From: Caprella mutica
Taxonomy: Eukaryota; Arthropoda; Malacostraca; Amphipoda; Caprellidae
Direction: 5' to 3'
Assembly (NCBI GenBank): GCA_947561585.1
Contig: CANNZV010001051.1
Span: forward strand, 122,945 to 186,944
DNA length: 64,000 nt
The translations under genes and the position numbers were made by a program. The notes beneath the pieces are model-generated. The model searched no databases and was not told the DNA's origin. It worked only from the letters and a program-made list of their open reading frames with translations. Positions 1 to 8,660 of the stretch are shown piece after piece (position 1 is the stretch's first letter; the number at the start of each line of letters is the position of its first letter).

Positions 1-2229
1 GTACAATAAATAGGCAATATCGGTACAGTAAGTAGGCAATATCGGTACAATAAGTAGGCAATATCGGTACAATAAGTAGGCAATATCGGTACAATAAGTA
101 GGCAATATCGGTACAATAAGTCAGCAATATCGGTATAATAAGTCAGCAATATTGGTACAATAAGTAGGCAATATCGGTACAATAAGTAGGCAATATCGGT
201 ACGATAAGCAGGCAATATCGGTACGATAAGACAGCAATGTCGGTACAATAAATAGGCAATATCGGTACAGTAAGTAGGCAATATCGGTACAATAAGTAGG
301 CAATATCGGTACAATAAGTAGGCAATATCGGTACAATAAGTAGGCAATATTGGTACAATAAGTAGGCAATATTGGTACAATAAGTAGGCAATATCGGTAC
401 AATAAGTAGGCAATATCGGTACAATAAGTCAGCAATATCGGTACAATAAGTCAGCAATATCGGTACAATAAGTAGGCAATATCGGTACAATAAGTCAGCA
501 ATATTGGTACAATAAGTAGGCAATATCGGTACAATAAGTAGGCAATATCGGTACGATAAGCAGGCAATATCGGTACGATAAGACAGCAATGTCGGTACAA
601 TAAATAGGCAATATTGGTACAGTAAGTAGGCAATATCGGTACAATAAGTAGGCAATATCGGTACAATAAGTAGGCAATATCGGTACAATAAGTAGGCAAT
701 ATCGGTACAATAAGTCAGCAATATCGGTACAATAAGTAGGCAATATCGGTACAATAAGTCAGCAATATCGGTACAATAAGTAGGCAATATCGGTACGATA
801 AGCAGGCAATATCGGTACGATAAGACAGCAATGTCGGTACAATAAATAGGCAATATCGGTACAGTAAGTAGGCAATATCGGTACAATAAGTAGGCAATAT
901 CGGTACAATAAGTAGGCAATATCGGTACAATAAGTAGGCAATATCGGTACAATAAGTCAGCAATATCGGTACAATAAGTAGGCAATATCGGTACAATAAG
1001 TCAGCAATATCGGTACAATAAGTAGGCAATATCGGTACGATAAGCAGGCAATATCGGTACGATAAGACAGCAATGTCGGTACAATAAATAGGCAATATCG
1101 GTACAGTAAGTAGGAAATATCGGTACAATAAGTAGGCAATATCGGTACAATAAGTAGGCAATATCGGTATAATAAGTAGGCAATATCGGTACAATAAGTC
1201 AGCAATATCGGTACAATAAGTAGGCAATATCGGTACAATAAGTCAGCAATATCGGTACAATAAGTCAGCAATATCGGTACAATATGTAGGCAATATCGGT
1301 ACAATAAGTCAGCAATATTGGTACAATAAGTAGGCAATATCGGTACAATAAGTAGGCAATATCGGTACGATAAGCAGGCAATATCGGTACGATAAGACAG
1401 CAATGTCGGTACAATAAATAGGCAATATCGGTACAGTAAGTAGGCAATATCGGTACAATAAGTAGGCAATATCGGTACAATAAGTAGGCAATATCGGTAC
1501 AATAAGTAGGCAATATCGGTACAATAAGTCAGCAATATCGGTACAATAAGTAGGCAATATCGGTACAATAAGTCAGCAATATCGGTACAATAAGTAGGCA
1601 ATATCGGTACGATAAGCAGGCAATATCGGTACGATAAGACAGCAATGTCGGTACAATAAATAGGCAATATCGGTACAGTAAGTAGGCAATATCGGTACAA
1701 TAAGTAGGCAATATCGGTACAATAAGTAGGCAATATCGGTACAATAAGTAGGCAATATCGGTACAATAAGTCAGCAATATCGGTACAATAAGTAGGCAAT
1801 ATCGGTACAATAAGTCAGCAATATCGGTACAATAAGTAGGCAATATCGGTACGATAAGCAGGCAATATCGGTACGATAAGACAGCAATGTCGGTACAATA
1901 AATAGGCAATATCGGTACAGTAAGTAGGAAATATCGGTACAATAAGTAGGCAATATCGGTACAATAAGTAGGCAATATCGGTATAATAAGTAGGCAATAT
2001 CGGTACAATAAGTCAGCAATATCGGTACAATAAGTCAGCAATATCGGTACAATAAGTCAGCAATATCGGTACAATAAGTCAGCAATATCGGTACAATAAG
2101 TAGGCAATATCGGTACAATAAGTCAGCAATATCGGTACAATAAGTAGGCAATATCGGTACAATAAGTCAGCAATATCGGTACAATAAGTAGGCAATATCG
2201 GTACAATAAGTCAGCAATATCGGTACAAT
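1..2229. repeat. 22-bp minisatellite with higher-order structure
   Basis: About 101 tandem copies of a 22-bp unit with core GTACAATAAGTAGGCAATAT. Variant units (GTACGATAAGCAGG, then AGACAGCAATGTCGG) recur at 231, 583, 825, 1067, 1397, 1639 and 1881. Several of these are spaced 242 bp (11 units), and blocks repeat at exactly 814 bp (37 units). A private change, TAGGAAATAT, at 1111 and 1925 is also 814 bp apart. The minus strand is free of stops for long stretches because no phase of the unit contains one; I see no sign of coding function. The array continues off the left edge of the window. Confidence 0.97.
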
Positions 2230-2977
2230 AGATCAACACAATTAGTCAATATTATCGAAGCATTCACAATTGATGCCTGTATTTGCACTAAATATTAATA
2301 AGTGTTATGTTATTTCTATATAAGAGGATTGATAAACATTGCAAAATAAGATACAATAAGTAGACTGGTGTTAAAGGTTCATATATTGTTATAACATTTA
2401 GGAATATACATCAAAAATCACTTCTTTTCGAGTATGCAGCCATTAAATGCTCCCAAAAACAACGGAAACTACAAAAGTATTTCCAATATTAATCCATAGA
2501 GCATCTTGTCTAATATGGAAAGGTGGACAGTTTTCATTATAGATTTTATTATGAAAGTAAATCATTTTGCAGGCGGATACAAAAAAAAAATGAATTAGAT
2601 TGAGTAAAAAGTAAGAAATAACATCTAATTATACTCTGCAATCAATATTCTTCCACCTATTAAATCAATAGTAATAGCAATTCAATAGCGAGTGGCTATT
2701 GGTGACAGTAACAGTGCTATTGCATTGCAAACCGCATACTACCCACTGTGACAAAATGCTACCTGTGTTGTGGCACACAGGAGAGAACAGGTTAATATTA
2801 TTTGCAAGTCATTGCCCTTATTATTCATATTTTGCATTCATTAACCCTCTTATTCCTAGAACCATCACTTTCCAACGTGTTATCTTGTGTCATGGGGCAG
2901 AAGTGGGTTGGCATGGTGATAATTATTCCAATGGTACATTAATGATACTTTGTAAGAAAAAAAAGAGAGGATGTAGA
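2230..2977. other. AT-rich unique spacer
   Basis: Unique, AT-rich sequence with poly-A runs. An open + frame runs out of this spacer into the 24-bp array, but it has no ATG where it opens and no recognisable domain. I see no gene here. Confidence 0.6.
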
Positions 2978-3664
2978 ACACGTGTGACAAATGTGAAACA
3001 CATGCATGTGACAAATGTGAAACACATGCATGTGACAAATGTGAAACACATGCATGTGACAAATGTGAGACACATGCATGTGACAAATGTGAAACACATG
3101 CATGTGACAAATGTGAAACACATGCATTTGACAAATGTGAAACACATGCATGTGACAAATGTGAAACACATGCATGTGACAAATGTGAAACACATGCATT
3201 TGACAAATGTGAAACACATGCATGTGACAAATGTGAAACACATGCATGTGACAAATGTGAAACACATGCATTTGACAAATGTGAGACACATGAATGTGAC
3301 AAATGTGAAACACATGCATGTGACAAATGTGAGACACATGCATGTGACAAATGTGAAGCACATGCATGTGACAAATGTGAAACACATGCATGTGACAAAT
3401 GTGAGACACATGAATGTGACAAATGTGAAACACATGCATGTGACAAATGTGAGACACATGCATGTGACAAATGTGAAACACATGCATTTGACAAATGTGA
3501 AACACATGCATGTGACAAATGTGAAACACATGCATTTGACAAATGTGAAACACATGCGTGTGACAAATGTGAAGCACATGCATGTGACAAATGTGAAACA
3601 CATGCGTGTGACAAATGTGAAGCACATGCATGTGACAAATGTGAAACACATGCGTGTGACAAAC
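2978..3664. repeat. 24-bp minisatellite with palindromic core
   Basis: About 28 copies of a 24-bp unit containing GACAAATGTGAAACACATGC. Each typical unit holds the perfect 12-bp palindrome CACATGCATGTG. A CATTTG variant at 3121, 3193 and 3265 marks a 72-bp (3-unit) higher-order step. Because 24 is divisible by 3, several frames stay open on both strands. Confidence 0.97.
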
Positions 3665-4040
3665 ATTAACTCTTTCCACCAAGAAGAAGGCAAAGAGATG
3701 TACATAACACTTCATATCAAAATACAGCGAATGCATCCAAAACGTATCCCATCTATTTTCAAAGCACTAATGCTATCACTTTAAAGTTTTATCTTCAAAT
3801 TCCCTCACTTGTCATAAGAATTCTCCAAATCCCCCAAAGTAATTCTTAAAAACTAACAACACAAATATTAGGTAATTTATCTGAGGAATCAATAGGGTCT
3901 TCGCGCCACAAAAAACACTTCCCTCAATTCTATGGACCCCCTCCCCCCCCCCCTTTATCGGGTTAGTGTTTACTTTTTGTTTCATCTCTGATTGCGTGAC
4001 AAACAAACGAACAAAAGCTACTGATTGGGGGGGGGGGGGG
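3665..4040. other. Unique spacer with poly-C and poly-G tracts
   Basis: Unique sequence with a C-tract near 3937-3953 and an uninterrupted G-tract near 4027-4041 that abuts the next array. No gene seen. Confidence 0.7.
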
Positions 4041-4398
4041 GTAACTAGCCACAATGTTTGGTGACGATGTGGTAAACTAGCCACAATGTTTGGTGACGAT
4101 GTGGTGGTAACTAGCCACAATGTTTGGTGACGATGTGGTAAACTAGCCACAATGTTTGGTGACGATGTGGTAAACTAGCCACAATGTTTGGTGACGATGT
4201 GGTAAACTAGCCACAATGTTTGGTGACGATGTGGTAAACTAGCCACAATGTTTGGTGACGATGTGGTAAACTAGCCACAATGTTTGGTGACGATGTGGTA
4301 AACTAGCCACAATGTTTGGTGACGATGTGGTAAACTAGCCACAATGTTTGGTGACGATGTGGTAAACTAGCCACAATGTTTGGTGACGATGTGGTAAA
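4041..4398. repeat. 32-bp minisatellite
   Basis: About 11 nearly identical 32-bp units with core CTAGCCACAATGTTTGGTGA, starting directly after the poly-G tract. One unit boundary near 4101 carries an extra GTG. Confidence 0.95.
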
Positions 4399-4649
4399 AT
4401 GTTTCATGGTAACTATTACAATGACATTTACGAATGTGAATATGTATCAGTTCCGTAATAATTATGTATTGCAATCGAAAAGTTGATAGGTTTGTTATAC
4501 ATTATAAGATTGATTATAATAGTTAAAACGATAGAATGAATAGAGGCCTCCATTGATGACTGCTATGGTAAACACTTTCTGTTGGTGTACACTAGTGGTG
4601 AGAAAGACTAGTCTCACCTCAGCTGTTACCTCTACACCAGAACAAGAGG

Positions 4650-5064
4650 TGACTGTCACCTACAGTCACTTGCACTGTCACCTACTGTCACTTGCACTGT
4701 CACCTACAGTCACTTGCACTGTCACCTACAGTCACTTTCACTGTCACCTACAGTCACTTGCACTGTCACCCACAGTCACTTGCACTGTCACCTACAGTCA
4801 CTTGCACTGTCACCTACAGTCACTTGCACTGTCACCTACAGTCACTTGCACTGTCACCTACAGGCACTTGCACTGTCACCTACAGTCACTTGCACTGTCA
4901 CCTACAGTCACTTGCACTGTCACCTACAGTCACTTGCACTGTCACCTACAGGCACTTGCACTGTCACCTACAGTCACTTGCACTGTACACTGTGACTCAC
5001 TGTCACGTACAGGGCTCACACTGTACACTGTACAGTGACTCAAACTATACACTGTACCTCACTG
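4650..5064. repeat. 22-bp minisatellite, degenerate at right end
   Basis: About 15 units of 22 bp containing CACTGTCACCTACAGTCACT. The unit has the inverted repeat ACTGT-CACCT-ACAGT. From about 4987 it decays into irregular ACTGTAC/GTGACTC sequence. Confidence 0.93.
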
Positions 5065-5149
5065 TACGACTGTGTTAAGTCAACAGATATTTGAAATGGT
5101 GAACAGCTTACAAGAAACTTTCTAAAAAATATTAAAAAACAAAATAACG

Positions 5150-5460
5150 AGATTTTTTTTAAATTCGTATTTTTTTCGAATACCAAAGTAGCTAATTCAT
5201 ATTTTTAAATAAAATTAATTCGTATTTTTTTAATAAAAGTAATTCGTATTTTTTTAATAAAAGTAATTCGTTTTTTTTAAATAAAAGTGATTCGATTTTT
5301 TTTCAATTATCAAAGTAATTCGATTTTTTTTCAATTATCAAAGTAATTGGTTTTTTTTTCAATTATCAAAGTAATTCGTTTTTTTTTCAATTATCAAAGT
5401 AATTCGATTTTTTTTTCAATTATCAAAGTAATTCGTTTTTTTTTCAATTATCAAAGTAAT
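5150..5460. repeat. T-tract repeats of 25-29 bp
   Basis: Two adjoining blocks. The first (to about 5290) repeats AATTCGTATTTTTTT with AATAAAAGT. The second repeats CAATTATCAAAGTAATTCG followed by 8-10 T, with copies starting at 5304, 5332, 5360, 5388 and 5417. T-tract length differs between copies. Confidence 0.85.
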
Positions 5461-5598
5461 TTGTCCCTGCAATACAATACAATACAAATAATAAACACAC
5501 AGGTAATAAGATTAACAGAATAGCAAGTAATAAATACCAATCCATTGCAGAGTAAAAATAAGAATGAGACACAAGTGAAATAAGAGGGGAGTATAAAA

Positions 5599-6908
5599 GG
5601 TAAAACACTCCTCTTAATGGAAAGAGGGTAAAACACTCCTCTTAATGGAAAGAGGGTAAAACACTCCTCTTAGTGGAAAGAGGGTAAAACACTCCTCTTA
5701 GTGGAAAGAGGGTAAAACACTCCTCTTAGTAGAAAGAGGGTAAAACACGCCTCTTAGTGGAAAGAGGGTGAAACACTCCTCTTAGTGGAAAGAGGGTAAA
5801 ACACTCCTCTTAGTGGAAAGAGGGTGAAACACTCCTCTTAGTGGAAAGAGGGTAAAACACTCCTCTTAGTGGAAAGAGGGTAAAACACTCCTCTTAGTGG
5901 AAAGAGGGTAAAACACTCCTCTTAGTGGAAAGAGGGTAAAACACTCCTCTTAGTGGAAAGAGGGTAAAACACTCCTCTTAGTGGAAAGAGAGTGGAATAC
6001 GCCTCTTAGTGGAAAGAGGGTAAAACACTCCTCTTAGTGGAAAGAGGGTAAAACACTCCTCTTAGTGGAAAGAGGGTAAAACACGCCTCTTAGTGGAAAG
6101 AGGGTAAAACACTCCTCTTAGTGGAAAGAGGGTAAAACACTCCTCTTAGTGGAAAGAGGGTAAAACACGCCTCTTAGTGGAAAGAGGGTAAAGCACTCCT
6201 CTTAGTGGAAAGAGGGTAAAACACTCCTCTTAGTGGAAAGAGGGTAAAACACTCCTCTTAGTGGAAAGAGAGTGGAACACGCCTCTTAGTGGAAAGAGGG
6301 TAAAACACTCCTCTTAGTGGAAAGAGGGTAAAGCACTCCTCTTAGTGGAAAGAGGGTAAAACACTCCTCTTAGTGGAAAGAGGGTGAAACACTCCTCTTA
6401 GTGGAAAGAGGGTAAAACACTCCTCTTAGTGGAAAGAGAGTGGAACACGCCTCTTAGTGGAAAGAGGGTAAAACACTCCTCTTAGTGGAAAGAGGGTAAG
6501 GCACTCCTCTTAGTGGAAAGAGGGTGCAACACTCCTCTTAGTGGAAAGAGATTGGAACACGCCTCTTAGTGGAAAGAGGGTAAAACACTCCTCTTAGTGG
6601 AAAGAGGGTAAAACACTCCTCTTAGTGGAAAGAGAGTGGAACACGCCTCTTAGTGGAAAGAGGGTAAAACACTCCTCTTAGTGGAAAGAGGGTAAAGCAC
6701 TCCTCTTAGTGGAAAGAGGGTAAAACACTCCTCTTAGTGGAAAGAGGGTAAAACACTCCTCTTAGTGGAAAGAGGGTAAAACACTCCTCTTAGTGGAAAG
6801 AGAGTGGAACACGCCTCTTAGTGGAAAGAGGGTAAAACACTCCTCTTAGTGGAAAGAAGGTAAAGCACTCCACTTAGTGGAAAGAGGGTGCAACACTCCT
6901 CTTAGTGG
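5599..6908. repeat. 28-bp minisatellite with hairpin units
   Basis: About 47 units of 28 bp with core CACTCCTCTTAGTGGAAAGA. Each unit contains the inverted repeat CCTCTT-AGTGGA-AAGAGG. A variant carrying GAGAGTGGAACACGCC recurs near 5989, 6268, 6436, 6632 and 6800, at whole multiples of 28 bp. The last units grade into the sequence that precedes the 36-bp array. Confidence 0.97.
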
Positions 6909-6976
6909 TTACTATGAACCTTTCCTTATGGAAGCAATAAGAGGCAAATGTGATGACAGTGCTAATGAAGTGGAAA

Positions 6977-7167
6977 GAAGAGGATCATATCTCTCTCCTC
7001 TCACACACGTTATAAGAGGATCATATCTCTCTCCTCTCACACACGTTATAAGAGGAGCACATCTCTCTCCTCTCACACACGTTATAAGAGGAGCACCTCT
7101 CTCTCCTCTCACACACGTTATAAGAGGAGCACCTCTCTCTCCTCTCACACACGTTATAAGAGGAGCA
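6977..7167. repeat. 36-bp minisatellite, left part
   Basis: About five 36-bp units with core CTCTCACACACGTTATAAGA. Each unit has the inverted repeat CTCCTCT, 13 nt, AGAGGAG. The same array resumes at 11,765 after the LINE, so the two parts were one array before the insertion. Confidence 0.95.
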
Positions 7168-7194
7168 TTAAACTCTCTCGCCAAGAGTTTAATG
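7166..7194. repeat. Perfect 11-bp inverted repeat at the LINE 5' junction
   Basis: CATTAAACTCT (7166-7176) and AGAGTTTAATG (7184-7194) are exact reverse complements with a 7-nt spacer. They lie exactly where minisatellite turns into LINE sequence. This may be a fold-back made during integration (inference). Confidence 0.85.
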
Positions 7195-7322
7195 TACTAA
7201 AGGGCCAACTGGTGAAGGATGTAGATTGGATCAAGTCTCGGGTTGAGGAGAGAACCTATGTGACCCCAGTTGAGCCAGTTGTGGATGAGACAGAGATGGA
7301 ACGTATTGTTGACTCCCCCTGA
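7185..7322 (+). pseudogene. Upstream remnant of LINE ORF1, ended by in-frame TGA
   Basis: In the same frame as the ORF1 that starts at 7347, codons upstream read as plausible protein (for example QLVKDVDWIKSRVEE, then VEPVVDETEMERIVDSP) up to a TGA at 7320-7322. After it the frame continues with WTEEYIDD into the ATG at 7347. The upstream part is heptad-like with spaced L, V and I residues and could be a coiled coil. A CGA-to-TGA change at a CpG would explain the stop (inference). The true ORF1 start was lost in the 5' truncation. Confidence 0.7.
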
Positions 7323-7346
7323 TGGACTGAGGAGTACATTGATGAC

Positions 7347-8612
7347 ATGTTCCGTCAGGTAGTCACCGGTCCTAAGGGGATGAGTGACAAACTAGTCTCT
7401 GCAATTAGAGTACAGAGACCCCAAATTATCTCAAAGGAATTGCCCACTAGCAAGGCGGTTCACACCAAGGAGAAATCTTCGTCCCGGCGTAAGAGGAGAA
7501 GAAGGGGTAGGAAAGGTAGAAACCGACAAGTGGTGGAGCCCTACAATTTATTGATGGGTGACTCCCAAGTTGGGAACTCTACGTCAAATTTTTTCATAGG
7601 ACTAGGAATGGGTTTAGGATCCAAATATGCATGTAGTGTTTACCACGGTGCGGGGGTTAGGAGAATTATCGACGAAATTAAAAAGTTGAACTCAGACTCC
7701 AAGAATACCCTCATTCTATCCTTAGGAGGGAATGACTTCTTCCGGAAGGATATGGCACCGTGTAATACAAATGCACTGATGAGGGACTACAGCTACCTCC
7801 TGAATGTAGCACGGCCCAAGGCCGGCAGGTGTGTAGTTGTAGGGATCATCCCTCGCATGTACTATGGAGCTAGAGCATACAACGACTGTAAAGAATTTAA
7901 CAGGAGACTTGGAGACCTCTGTAGAAGGAGGGGTATCCAGTTTATTGACTTTTGGGATAAATTTTTCAAGACGGATAGGCTCTTTGTCAGAGATGGTTGT
8001 CACTTCTCTGAGGAAGATTCAAAGCTATACGCTTGGATGCTGTCCGAACACCTCAAACGCGCTCCTAATGTTCGCAGGCAATTCAAGCCAGCGACTTTAG
8101 ATGGGCCCAGGCTACAGACCCGTAAGCCTGTTGAGGTAACCCTGGACAAGACCCTAGTTGTTGATGTGGATAAGAATGTAGATAGGCCCAGGCCACAGAC
8201 CCGTGAGCCTGTAGAGGTAACGCTAGACAAGACCATAGTTGTTGATGTGGATAAGAATGTAGATAGTCCCAGGCCACAGACCCGTGAGCCTGAAGAGGTA
8301 ACTTTAGACAACAATAATAATGGGACTATGGAGATTGACCAAACTCCATCACCAACCCGTTCTGGGAAAAGTGATGTTGAGATTACTCAATCACCAAATT
8401 CCTCTGCCGTAGTCGTTGAGGGTGATAAAACACCTTCACCAATTCGACAGGATAAGAGGCAGAGGAGCATGACTCCTATGTCCCCAGATCTGGACATTAG
8501 TCCCGCAGCACGGCCTCGAGAGCGGAAGAAGACTCGGAGAGCATCTGAAGGAGATATGCCACCCTCCGATAGTCCACCGCCAGTTCCAGGTCCGTCGGGA
8601 AACGACAATTAA
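7347..8612 (+). CDS. LINE ORF1 protein with SGNH-hydrolase (esterase) domain
   Basis: An open frame of 421 codons from the first ATG after the in-frame TGA. Residues 43-60 are very basic (a run of R and K), suited to nucleic-acid binding or nuclear import. An SGNH/GDSL hydrolase-like domain follows: GDSQ at 71-74 (block I, with the serine nucleophile), GGND at 127-130 (block III), and DGCHF at 215-220 (block V, carrying D216 and H219 of the triad). From about residue 255 there is a charged, Pro/Thr/Asp-rich linker with an 81-bp internal repeat. Esterase-type ORF1 proteins are known from CR1 elements, where they are thought to help form the RNP. The protein is N-terminally incomplete relative to the original element. 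Its last codons overlap the opened ORF2 frame and contain a slippery heptamer. Confidence 0.85.
   Translation: MFRQVVTGPKGMSDKLVSAIRVQRPQIISKELPTSKAVHTKEKSSSRRKRRRRGRKGRNRQVVEPYNLLMGDSQVGNSTSNFFIGLGMGLGSKYACSVYHGAGVRRIIDEIKKLNSDSKNTLILSLGGNDFFRKDMAPCNTNALMRDYSYLLNVARPKAGRCVVVGIIPRMYYGARAYNDCKEFNRRLGDLCRRRGIQFIDFWDKFFKTDRLFVRDGCHFSEEDSKLYAWMLSEHLKRAPNVRRQFKPATLDGPRLQTRKPVEVTLDKTLVVDVDKNVDRPRPQTREPVEVTLDKTIVVDVDKNVDSPRPQTREPEEVTLDNNNNGTMEIDQTPSPTRSGKSDVEITQSPNSSAVVVEGDKTPSPIRQDKRQRSMTPMSPDLDISPAARPRERKKTRRASEGDMPPSDSPPPVPGPSGNDN
8109..8309 (+). repeat. 81-bp tandem repeat inside LINE ORF1
   Basis: Two full 81-bp units (8109-8189, 8190-8270) and a partial third (8271 to about 8309). They encode a 27-residue repeat beginning RPQTREPVEVTLDK and ending VVDVDKNVD. 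The repeat keeps frame and lengthens the acidic linker after the esterase domain. Confidence 0.9.
8597..8603 (+). promoter_or_regulatory. Candidate -1 ribosomal frameshift heptamer, G_GGA_AAC
   Basis: The heptamer GGGAAAC lies in ORF1 so that GGA (8598-8600) and AAC (8601-8603) are zero-frame codons, the X_XXY_YYZ layout needed for -1 slippage. A -1 shift continues at CGA (8603-8605), which is the ORF2 frame; that frame is open from 8573 onward. The ORF1 stop is at 8610-8612. The same heptamer is used by some retroviral gag-pro junctions (established knowledge). Function here is inference. Confidence 0.55.
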
Positions 8613-8660
8613 CCCGAGTGAGCAGGCACCGGGTGGGGGGACTCCAAGTAGTCCTCCTCA
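8612..8660 (+). other. Possible frameshift-stimulating RNA structure
   Basis: Eight nt after the heptamer, ACCCG (8612-8616) can pair with CGGGT (8630-8634). The loop segment 8619-8626 can pair with 8653-8660 (7 of 8 pairs), which would make an H-type pseudoknot. A competing hairpin pairs 8635-8643 with 8650-8658 (9 bp, two of them G-U). Pairings were found by eye and have not been energy-tested. Confidence 0.35.

Noticed and set aside
2699..3784. A 361-codon + frame with VTNVKHMH repeats
   Set aside because: It begins at a non-ATG codon in AT-rich spacer and owes its length to a 24-bp repeat. All three minus frames are also long.
4027..4041. Poly-G tract as a regulatory element
   Set aside because: Homopolymer tracts of this kind occur several times here next to arrays, and nothing links this one to a gene.
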